Part shown: positions 37,097 through 44,523 of the stretch, piece by piece
Layout: each line of letters begins with the position of its first letter
How positions within the stretch are numbered: the first letter of the stretch is position 1
Assembly: GCF_007827365.1 (NCBI RefSeq)
Contig: NZ_VISI01000002.1
Location: 1,493,001-1,557,000, forward strand
Reading direction: 5' to 3'
DNA from: Olleya sp. Hel_I_94
Lineage (GTDB): Bacteria > Bacteroidota > Bacteroidia > Flavobacteriales > Flavobacteriaceae
Length of the DNA: 64,000 nucleotides
The notes under the pieces: model-generated
What the model was told of the DNA's origin: nothing
What the model saw: the letters and a program-made list of their open reading frames with translations, nothing else
Database searches by the model: none
Position numbers and translations under genes: made by a program

Positions 37097-37586
37097 AGCA
37101 ATCATAACCTCTGAAAAACCAAATAAAACTAAAATAGAAGTCTTGGATTTACCTGTTTTCTTTGAAAATGGATTTAATATTATTCCTCTTGATGTTTGTC
37201 ACACTACCTATTGGGGAAAAAAATGGAATGTCTATGATGAGAATGGAGATTGCTTTGGAGGAGTTAACCTACTCTGTCTGAGAAGCATTGAACGTATAGC
37301 TAAAGAAATTGAAATTTCAAATTTTGCTCTTATCGCTACTGATTATAATGGTGGCATTGGAGAACAAGCAGCAATTGTTTACAAAGATAAACGTGAAATT
37401 CGAATTAACGGAAACTACTATTCTCATTATTCTGGAATGGATGTAGTTGATATAAATTCTGCTTTACGTAATATTGGAGTAACGAAAACAAAAAAATCTG
37501 ATGAATTTGATTCAATTAATTTATCAAGTTATAGAAGTTTTGATAAGTATTTCGAAAAGTATGAAGTTGCTTGCGAAGACGAATAA
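37080..37586 (+). CDS. Partner of the SUKH protein, unknown
   Basis: 168 residues beginning MGHHIEAIITSEKPNKTKIE, without signal or membrane segments. The middle has ATDYNGGIGEQAAIVYKDKREIR, a beta-hairpin-like stretch. No family is recognised. The overlap with the SUKH gene and its place in the same cassette suggest a second immunity protein or a binding partner. Confidence 0.68.
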   Translation: MGHHIEAIITSEKPNKTKIEVLDLPVFFENGFNIIPLDVCHTTYWGKKWNVYDENGDCFGGVNLLCLRSIERIAKEIEISNFALIATDYNGGIGEQAAIVYKDKREIRINGNYYSHYSGMDVVDINSALRNIGVTKTKKSDEFDSINLSSYRSFDKYFEKYEVACEDE

Positions 37587-37590
37587 AAAC

Positions 37591-37720
37591 TACAGATTAC
37601 AATGTGTATAATTCATTGCTAGTAAAGGCTTACTTACGAAAATTTCGCTGGAATTTTCTATCTGTGATTATTTGCTAACTTTAGTGCTTAAACACGCCAC
37701 TAATCTTATACATAACCGTT
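37591..37720 (+). repeat. attC-like site, degenerate
   Basis: R'' TACAGATTAC has lost the AAC end: GTTATCTGTA at 36441 predicts TACAGATAAC. The arms GTGTATAATTCATTGC and GCCACTAATCTTATAC have several mismatches. This is the weakest site and may be inactive. Confidence 0.7.
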
Positions 37721-37747
37721 AGCTATAATGTTGAACGAACATCACAA

Positions 37748-39493
37748 ATGAAAAGAATACTTACCATTTCAATCTTAATGATAAACTTATTAAACTTATT
37801 TGGTTGCAAAGCCCAAAAGGAAAATGACCCTTATTGGGAATTTGATAAAACCGAACATTTCCGACCTGAACTGAACAAAGCCGAATTCTTTAAATTAAGT
37901 GGTTATGATTTTGGTTGGTTTGTTCTTGAACCAATATCAAAATTTGTAAAGGACAAGGAATTCGAAATTGAGAAAGGTAAATCCTTGTCTTACGGACAGA
38001 AAGCTCTCTATTATTGGTGGTATTTAGATGCCCAAGTTACAAATGGTGGATTTGTTCAATTCTACTACAATGGTTACGGACCATATATTCCAACAATAAT
38101 TAAAGGATTAGAACATATTGGAGATAATGAAATGGCAAATCTGGTTAAAAAAGCAGATAAAATCTATCAAAAGAACAAAAAGCTAATGGACAAGGCTCAA
38201 GAAAGTGATTTGTTTGAAAGTAACCTTTATGATAGACTTGACGAATTATCCTTACTTGATGATGATTACTATGAAATGAATAAAAAGACAATGTCCTTAA
38301 TTGAATCTTACATTCGTAAAAATCCCAATGAAGTTTGTCTCGATGAAGATGGAAAAGAATTTGACATGACTTTTACTGGACTTTGTAAGACCTTCTATGA
38401 TAACAAAAAAATCAAAGAAGAGTTTCAGCTTGAAAAAGGTTTTATAAATGGAGAATTCAAGTCCTTTTATGACAACGGGAAGCCAAAAGAAGTAATTCAT
38501 TATCTAAACGGTGAACATACAGGAGAGCAGAAAGAATTCTATGATAATGGAAAACTAAAATATCAAGTAACCAAAGAACCATCAAAAAATATTTTCATAC
38601 AAGAATGGTACTATGACAATGGAAATCCTAAAAAGCTCGAATCAAAACTGATAGAAAAAAACGAAAGGATTGGAGAATATAAAGAATGGTATGAAAACGG
38701 ACAACTGTCAGAAACAGAAATTTATAAATCAGCTTATGAGCGTGAGGGAGATTGGCTTGAATTCTATGAAAACGGAAATAAAAAAGTAGAAGCTGAATTC
38801 ATAAATGGAAAATACATACTAAAAAATTATTGGAACGAAAAAGGAAAACAAACTCTAATAACAGGAACTGGATATAGTGAGTTCTATTCAAAATCTAATT
38901 TCAAAGATGACACACCAGAATTACACTATCGAGAATACAAAAATTTTATTCCACACGGAGTTTGGAAAGAACTTAAAAACGACACATTACAACGACTAGT
39001 AAATTATCAAAATGGTAAGCGACACGGTAAAATGGAGGTCTATTACAATAATGGAAATCTAAAAGAAGAAACTATCTATGAAAATGGAAATTCTGTTTCA
39101 ACTAAAAAGTTTCGAAAATTTAAAAACCCTAAAGTCAAAACATTTGTTGTTTCAAGAATTTGCAAAGGTTGCTACAAAGATTATGAGGAATATCAATTAC
39201 CTGAAAATGACCCAAAACCTTTAAATGATTTGGAATTGACAGTAAATTTTCAAGCCGAACCATCAATATTTGAACCTTATGGAGATGACCATATTATGTT
39301 TTATGGATATTATGCATTCGTTAATGAAAAAGGACTTATAGACGAAATCAAATTTGCGGTAGCTGACAATATGTGGTTGGATGAACAAGTAAAAGCAAGT
39401 ATGTCGAAATTGAAATTTGAAACTGCTTTAAAAGATGGTAAACCCATTAAAAGCATACATTACGTTCGATATAAATTAAAACTGATTGAATAA
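37748..39493 (+). CDS. Lipoprotein with DUF4375, MORN-type repeats and a TonB-C-like end
   Basis: 581 residues. A lipobox (LLNLFGCKAQ) begins the protein. Residues about 75-165 match DUF4375/DMP19 (GQKALYYWWYLDAQVTNGGF), and about 225-450 hold at least six MORN_2-type repeats of the form FYDNGKPKE, WYENGQLSE and YYNNGNLKE. The last 100 residues resemble a TonB-C-type domain (GLIDEIKFAV...KLKFETALKDGKP). It is probably periplasmic or surface-exposed. MORN_2 proteins of the YwqK type are antitoxins in some systems; the role here is open. Last cassette of the left array. Confidence 0.82.
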   Translation: MKRILTISILMINLLNLFGCKAQKENDPYWEFDKTEHFRPELNKAEFFKLSGYDFGWFVLEPISKFVKDKEFEIEKGKSLSYGQKALYYWWYLDAQVTNGGFVQFYYNGYGPYIPTIIKGLEHIGDNEMANLVKKADKIYQKNKKLMDKAQESDLFESNLYDRLDELSLLDDDYYEMNKKTMSLIESYIRKNPNEVCLDEDGKEFDMTFTGLCKTFYDNKKIKEEFQLEKGFINGEFKSFYDNGKPKEVIHYLNGEHTGEQKEFYDNGKLKYQVTKEPSKNIFIQEWYYDNGNPKKLESKLIEKNERIGEYKEWYENGQLSETEIYKSAYEREGDWLEFYENGNKKVEAEFINGKYILKNYWNEKGKQTLITGTGYSEFYSKSNFKDDTPELHYREYKNFIPHGVWKELKNDTLQRLVNYQNGKRHGKMEVYYNNGNLKEETIYENGNSVSTKKFRKFKNPKVKTFVVSRICKGCYKDYEEYQLPENDPKPLNDLELTVNFQAEPSIFEPYGDDHIMFYGYYAFVNEKGLIDEIKFAVADNMWLDEQVKASMSKLKFETALKDGKPIKSIHYVRYKLKLIE

Positions 39494-39498
39494 AACAC

Positions 39499-39520
39499 TA
39501 TAGCTAACATAGTGCTTTTT
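39499..39520 (+). repeat. Truncated attC-like site at the left-array end
   Basis: R'' TATAGCTAAC pairs with GTTAGCTATA at 37718. The site then stops after the spacer and GTGC; sequence from an integrase remnant follows instead of the hairpin. Confidence 0.75.
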
Positions 39521-39760
39521 TATAAGTCACTAAAACAGAAAGTCGTTCTTCTTTAGTTTTAAACTTATTAGCATTTGAATAAAGTAAAGTTTGACGTTTT
39601 AACTTTCCTGTATTAGGATCCCGATAAGAAAAATAAACACACCAACGTTTTTTAGGTCTCCGTTTGCTGAGTAAATCTTAGGGGGAGAATAATTTTTTTT
39701 CAAAGTTAAATCGTATTCAATTTGCAATTCTTGTGCAAGATAATCAAAAATAGTATGCAT
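39521..39760 (-). pseudogene. Remnant of a tyrosine integrase
   Basis: Reading from the ATG at the edge of the 99-bp repeat, MHTIFDYLAQ and later NYSPPKIYSANGD align with the start of the intact integrase (MSSIFLLLQ, NYSKPKIYTGG). After one frame change near 39665 the frame continues as RWCVYFSYRDPNTGKLKRQT and KEERLSVLVTYKKA. It therefore covers only the N-terminal arm-binding domain (about 80 residues) and ends where the truncated cassette site begins. It records an earlier island at the same locus. Confidence 0.82.
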
Positions 39761-39856
39761 AAAAAAACGGATTGTGAGACACAATCCGTTGATTTTATTA
39801 GCATGAAGCTTAGTAGCGGGAACTGGACTCGAACCAGTGACCTTCGGGTTATGAGT
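39758..39856 (-). repeat. Island attachment repeat, left copy (tRNA-Met-like 3' half)
   Basis: A 99-bp direct repeat, identical to 59526-59624. On the - strand it reads CTCATAA (CAT anticodon loop), a T arm ACTGG/TTCGAGT/CCAGT, acceptor TCCCGCT, then a terminator hairpin and the integrase ATG. An upstream AGCGAGA at 39891-39897 could pair with the acceptor (6 of 7), but the intervening arm is oversized, so an intact tRNA is doubtful here. Confidence 0.85.
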
Positions 39857-40018
39857 TTGAAAAACACCCCGATTCTACTCCTATTAGCTATCTCGCTGAT
39901 TAAAACGTGTACGGAATCATGTACTCTGATTTATAATTTAATTTATATCAAATATAACCTTTAATTGGGATGTAATACATTTTATTTAATAGTTGTATTA
40001 CAATTATTTTTCAGGCTA
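39857..40018. other. Left end of the island, no gene
   Basis: An AT-rich stretch between the repeat and the first island gene. It holds GTGTACGGAATCATGTAC near 39908; GTGTAC also occurs twice near 59481 beside the integrase start, so these may be integrase arm sites. Confidence 0.35.
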
Positions 40019-41110
40019 CTAAAAACTATCCCTATCTATATCACTAAATACATCATCCTCACTTTCTATAAATGGATCATACCAGTCAGCTTTCTTCCTT
40101 GCCCATTGTAACCAATCTTTTTTTGCTTCACTTAACGTATTACTTTCAATCGATTTGTTCTCAACTTCATCTAAATAACTTTTCAAATTTTGAGATTTAT
40201 ACCATCTTCCCGATGAGTTGATTAAGGATTTAAAGTCTTTTTTTTCTTTTTCCCTTTTTTCTATAATTCGTTGTTCTATATCTCGTCGTATGCGCTGTTC
40301 CTCCCATCCTTTTTCTAGTTGAACTTGATATTCTTCCATTTCCTTACTAACCGCTTCTAACTTTATTAAAATATCGACTAACATACTATTGAGCGGTCGA
40401 CTTTCCGAATCCCTCCACTCCTTGCTATTATGAGAATCAATTCTAAAAGAAAGTATACCTGAAGGCATCTTAGTTATCCAACTATGTTCTGGATGTTGCT
40501 CTCGTTTCATAATTTCCCTAAAACGAACTTTAATTTCTTGCTTATTAATGATTATTTTAGTTGATCCTTCAACATCAATTTTATGCCCTCTCTTTTTTAA
40601 CAATTTTACTAACGCATCCATAAACAATAACGCATTTTTGATATTGTTTTTAGCCACAGAGATTGAAATCTGACCCTCCATAGTTGAAATAATTTCACCT
40701 TTGGAATAAAATCCTCTTTTTTGAAAATCTTTCATTCCTTGTTTAGCGGATACGATTAGTGGATCTGGTTTTTTCAGATGATCTGCGACAGTAAAATTTA
40801 GACTTGAATCTTCTAGCAATTCCTTCTTCAAATTATGCTTTTTTCCTTGAGGACTAATAAATTTGGCAAAAGAAGAGTCGTTTAAAATAACAACATAATC
40901 ATCATTTGGGTTTGGCAAAGTTGCTCTTTCTACTACTACATTATGTTTTAACTTAGACCAATATCCATTTTTTGGCAATGGAACATTATGATCTCTACAA
41001 AAGCTTTTAAATACAGCTATTTTTATAGAATAATCCTTAATTATTTTTGATGCAGGTGTTGACCAAACTAAATTATATAAATCTGACCTGCTCATTTTAT
41101 TTTCAATCAT
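40019..41110 (-). CDS. Protein with an N-terminal DNA-binding-like domain, unknown
   Basis: 363 residues. The N-terminal 50 (MSRSDLYNLVWSTPASKIIK, then CRDHNVPLPKNGYWSKL) match a helix-turn-helix-like domain I have seen in many mobile-element hypothetical proteins of the type MSREELYELVWSKP. A long charged region with a coiled coil (EKGWEEQRIRRDIEQRIIEK) follows. It lies downstream of the Septu/AbiV-like operon with a 180-bp gap. It may be a regulator or accessory defence protein. Confidence 0.68.
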   Translation of the reverse strand: MIENKMSRSDLYNLVWSTPASKIIKDYSIKIAVFKSFCRDHNVPLPKNGYWSKLKHNVVVERATLPNPNDDYVVILNDSSFAKFISPQGKKHNLKKELLEDSSLNFTVADHLKKPDPLIVSAKQGMKDFQKRGFYSKGEIISTMEGQISISVAKNNIKNALLFMDALVKLLKKRGHKIDVEGSTKIIINKQEIKVRFREIMKREQHPEHSWITKMPSGILSFRIDSHNSKEWRDSESRPLNSMLVDILIKLEAVSKEMEEYQVQLEKGWEEQRIRRDIEQRIIEKREKEKKDFKSLINSSGRWYKSQNLKSYLDEVENKSIESNTLSEAKKDWLQWARKKADWYDPFIESEDDVFSDIDRDSF

Positions 41111-41292
41111 TTATCAATCAACTTAATATATCCCTCATTATACATAAAATAAACACATCTTTTGTAATGATTATATTCTGACAAATATCCTTTTCATTTG
41201 AAACAATTTGACTAGAACTTTCCGATTTTGCCATTTAATTGTTCATTGCATGTAAAAACAGCTAGTAGTTAAAGTTATTTTATAACATAATA

Positions 41293-41979
41293 TCACTTAT
41301 TTGTATTGAATGCTTGTATTATTGTTACCAATGTAAAAACACCTATTAATACGCCACATAAATATGCTAAAATAGAAGGTGAATTATATTGACTAATGAT
41401 ATATATTGAAAAAACATTAAAAACAATAGGAGAAAATACTAGCACAAAAAAGGAAATGCTCAATGGCAACTTAAATATCCCTTTAATCTTTTTGTTTTCA
41501 TATTGATAATTAATAATATGATGTAAGAATGAAAAAGGTTTTATAATATTAACCGTATCTGTAAAAAGTCCTAAATCAAAAATCTTGTTACTAACAGCCT
41601 CGAAAATCGAAATTAAGTTAATATTATTATTCCATAATGTAATATTTCTTAGATAAACAAAAGAAAAAACGATAGGAATAAAATTCAACAACAAAGTAGT
41701 ATCCTTTATTTCAAAGAATAGTACCTTAATCTCTGAAACAGAACTTTTGTTAAAAAAAATAAAAAAGTACAGCGTTAGTGCTATTATTAACAAATAGGAA
41801 TTACGTGTTATTTGCTTATTATTACTTCTTAAATTTTCAGTTAATAAAGTGTGATAATAAATCAAATTAGAATGCTCAACCTCCCCTTTATCAGTATTAA
41901 GGGAATTTATCGTGTCTTTTGAAAGACTTTGTATATCTTCTAGTATTTCTTCCATTTGTTTAGGATCTAATTCCTTCAT
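41293..41979 (-). CDS. Four-segment membrane protein, possible effector
   Basis: 228 residues. A helical cytoplasmic N-terminus is followed by hydrophobic segments at about 62-77, 92-112, 168-190 and 200-222. It overlaps the uracil-DNA-glycosylase-like gene by 4 bases, so the two are translationally coupled. No family is recognised. Membrane proteins ending such operons often act as pore-forming effectors, which is inference here. Confidence 0.68.
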   Translation of the reverse strand: MKELDPKQMEEILEDIQSLSKDTINSLNTDKGEVEHSNLIYYHTLLTENLRSNNKQITRNSYLLIIALTLYFFIFFNKSSVSEIKVLFFEIKDTTLLLNFIPIVFSFVYLRNITLWNNNINLISIFEAVSNKIFDLGLFTDTVNIIKPFSFLHHIINYQYENKKIKGIFKLPLSISFFVLVFSPIVFNVFSIYIISQYNSPSILAYLCGVLIGVFTLVTIIQAFNTNK

Positions 41980-42674
41980 ATCTCAATCTTAGGCATCATT
42001 ATGCGTTGAAACTTTTGTTTACCAGTTACAGCTTCTCCTTTTAATCCATACTTTTTAGATTTTCTATTCCACCAAGAACTTGCCGATGGATGTGGAACCG
42101 AACCAACATAAGGCAATTGGTCTTTTAGCTCTTTAGATACATTCGATATAAAATTATCATACGCCTTACTACTTACAAAAATGATTTTATTTGGTTTTAA
42201 CACCTCATTAATAACCATTAAATTTTCCAAAGCAACTTTACTGTCTATAGTATGAATGTTAATAGTTTCTCCTTCCACTTCCGATGGTCTTTGGAAATAA
42301 TTTAAATAGACACATTCATCAAATAATTTAATCTCTGGATATATTTCCTGATAAGCTATTTCTAAGTTTCTAAAAATTCCATGCCCTTTGTCTAAAGTTT
42401 TAGAATTCTGATAGGTTTTAACAACTTCTCTTGTATTAAACCAGCCTTTATCATTACCAATACTCTCATAAAAAGATTTGGGATTTTTGTACCAATCGAT
42501 CACTAAAAATTTATTGTTATGCCTTTTAGGTAAATAGTGACTCTCTGCTATAATAAGCACTTTAGCTCTTGCTTCGTTATAACTTAAACCAATATGAGGT
42601 AAATATGCTGGATGCAATCTTAAATGGCTTAATTTAGATTTTAGATCGTTGTCGTAGTTTTTTGTATTACCCAT
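41976..42674 (-). CDS. Uracil-DNA-glycosylase-like protein
   Basis: 232 residues. KVLIIAESHYLPKR (about 34-47) and the late VGSVPHPSASSWW motif resemble motifs 1 and 3 of the uracil-DNA glycosylase superfamily, where the HPS stretch contacts DNA. The catalytic aspartate motif GQDPY is replaced by AESHY, so base excision is uncertain. UDG-fold proteins occur in several phage-defence operons. It is coupled to the membrane protein downstream. Confidence 0.68.
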   Translation of the reverse strand: MGNTKNYDNDLKSKLSHLRLHPAYLPHIGLSYNEARAKVLIIAESHYLPKRHNNKFLVIDWYKNPKSFYESIGNDKGWFNTREVVKTYQNSKTLDKGHGIFRNLEIAYQEIYPEIKLFDECVYLNYFQRPSEVEGETINIHTIDSKVALENLMVINEVLKPNKIIFVSSKAYDNFISNVSKELKDQLPYVGSVPHPSASSWWNRKSKKYGLKGEAVTGKQKFQRIMMPKIEI

Positions 42675-42783
42675 TAATGTTATCTATTTTACTTCCTTAA
42701 TTAATTTTCGTTCTTTGCTTAGAACAATAACTCTTCTTTTTAATATATTTTATTTAAAAAAGCATAGCTAAACACTTTTAAAT

Positions 42784-43524
42784 TTAATATTCTAACTTCT
42801 TCATCTTTTTATTCATTTCTTTAAAAGAAATTTCATCTATATGATCATCAATAAGCTTTTTTAAATCAGCTTTCGTATCCTTTAATTCTTTAGCATCTAT
42901 ATGATTCTCTAACTTAGAATGATGCAAAACACGAAGCACTTTACTAAACATAAAAACACGGTTAGCTACAACTAACGTTTCATTGTAAATATATTCTGTC
43001 ACTTCCTTTTGAGGACTTAATATAACATCCTGAAAATCTACATAAAGACCTTGATTTTTTAGATTATCAAATCCTTGAAGTTTTCTTGTTGTATTTATAG
43101 TATGTATTAGTGGCTCTAAAGCTTTTATTAAATCAAGGCTTCCATTAATAAATTTATTAAACCAATTAACTCTTGTTTTAGCGATAGTTGTTGGTTTCTG
43201 TTCATCGTATTTAATTATTGTCTCTGACAAACCAACTCCCATTTCCATTAATTGTGCAATCTGATGCCTAATTTTATGGTCTCTAAAAAATTTATGAACC
43301 TCTTTGGCTTTATATACATTATAGCCTTCTGCATGTAGTCTAACTAAAATAGACTTGATTACTTCTTCTGTACTTAAAACTAATAAAGAAGTAGCAGAAC
43401 TGAAAGATTTTCTAGATTCTGCAATTAATATGGCATCTTTTTTTAATTGTAATGCATTTATATAAATAGGCATATCTAAACCTATAGATTCTTTTGCTTT
43501 TAGATTGGGAAATTTTCTAATCAT
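42784..43524 (-). CDS. AbiV-family (HEPN) abortive-infection protein
   Basis: 246 residues. NALQLKKDAILIAESRKSFSSATSLLVLSTEEVIKSILV (about 23-61) followed by KEVHKFFRDHKIRHQ is the AbiV pattern: helical, with the acidic EE and HK/RDHK positions. AbiV from Lactococcus stops phage growth by blocking translation. It starts 3 bases after the HNH gene stop, so it is in the same operon as the ATPase and HNH protein. Confidence 0.8.
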   Translation of the reverse strand: MIRKFPNLKAKESIGLDMPIYINALQLKKDAILIAESRKSFSSATSLLVLSTEEVIKSILVRLHAEGYNVYKAKEVHKFFRDHKIRHQIAQLMEMGVGLSETIIKYDEQKPTTIAKTRVNWFNKFINGSLDLIKALEPLIHTINTTRKLQGFDNLKNQGLYVDFQDVILSPQKEVTEYIYNETLVVANRVFMFSKVLRVLHHSKLENHIDAKELKDTKADLKKLIDDHIDEISFKEMNKKMKKLEY

Positions 43525-43527
43525 TAT

Positions 43528-44523
43528 TTATTTAATTCTTAATAATTCCTCAATAATGTCTTTTTTAAACTTACTGAACGGACGCTTATGCATATTATCC
43601 TCTGATAATTCTATTCCAAAAATTAACCTATATTTTTCTTCCTTTGTCATAGTCAAATCACCTTTAAATGTATTTTCTAACAAATTTTTCAAGTAATTTT
43701 CAGAATACTTCATCCTTAAATCAATTAAATCTTTAAGCTCCTTTTCACTATGTTTACTATAAACTAATTTAGTTCCCAGTCCATCTAATGTTCTTTTAGT
43801 CTTAGCATCCATTTTGTCTTCATTCAAAAAAGTGATACCATATTGAGTGGCAGTGTTGGCAATAGAAGAAAATTTAAACCTTGAAGAAATATCTTTATCT
43901 AGATATGGATGTAGATATTCATCTGTATTAAAATGAGCTACAGATTTGACAGAAGAATTACATACTGAACATGATGGAATTAAATTATAGAAAGAAAGTG
44001 CAAATAACGGTCTCGTACCTTTGTCAAACCAGTGATCAAATTGACAAGTCATTCCTTTTTCTCCTGCATTTTTCCTAGCTGTAAAAATATATTGTCTATT
44101 ACAAAACGTACAAGTGTGTTGATCTAGCCATTCTGCCAAATCATAGTTCAGTCCTTTCGCATCTGTAAACCAACCTCCATAGCCCTTTTCTTTAAATACC
44201 TCTGAACATCCATCATTAAATTCAATTAAATTATGATTTATATTATCCCACCATTCTACTCTTAAATCTAGTTCAAGTTGTAACATTTTATCTGGTTTTA
44301 CTTTTATTATTCCCTCTAACTTTGGAATAATAAATGCAAAAAAACGATCATGACCTTCTATTCTTTTTAAATCTCTTGTACAAACTGAGCAACTCAAATT
44401 ACTACATTTATAACCATTTGGGTTACTAGCTTTTTTTCTTCCAAGTTGTTTGCTTTTAACCCAACAAGTAACAACTGAATAATACTTATTTAATGCTTCT
44501 TTTTGCTCCCCTAAATAAATCAT
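43528..44523 (-). CDS. HNH endonuclease, PtuB-like
   Basis: 331 residues. Zinc-binding cysteines CTFCNRQY (about 137) and CSVCNSSV (about 185) flank the catalytic region CQFDHWFDKGTRPLFALSFYNLIP with its D-H pair and asparagine, an HNH nuclease. An earlier cysteine cluster CSNLSCSVC lies at about 39-47. The gene directly follows (adjacent bases) the AAA ATPase, as in Septu systems, where PtuB is the nuclease controlled by PtuA. Confidence 0.86.
   Translation of the reverse strand: MIYLGEQKEALNKYYSVVTCWVKSKQLGRKKASNPNGYKCSNLSCSVCTRDLKRIEGHDRFFAFIIPKLEGIIKVKPDKMLQLELDLRVEWWDNINHNLIEFNDGCSEVFKEKGYGGWFTDAKGLNYDLAEWLDQHTCTFCNRQYIFTARKNAGEKGMTCQFDHWFDKGTRPLFALSFYNLIPSCSVCNSSVKSVAHFNTDEYLHPYLDKDISSRFKFSSIANTATQYGITFLNEDKMDAKTKRTLDGLGTKLVYSKHSEKELKDLIDLRMKYSENYLKNLLENTFKGDLTMTKEEKYRLIFGIELSEDNMHKRPFSKFKKDIIEELLRIK

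Noticed and set aside
39814..39897. Intact tRNA-Met at the left attachment repeat
   Set aside because: The acceptor pairs 6 of 7, but the total length is 84 nt and the anticodon arm does not close with a 7-nt loop.
39722..39964. Small + strand frame of 80 residues across the left attachment repeat
   Set aside because: Its middle is a translation of the tRNA T arm (NWTRTSDL), a well-known artefact.
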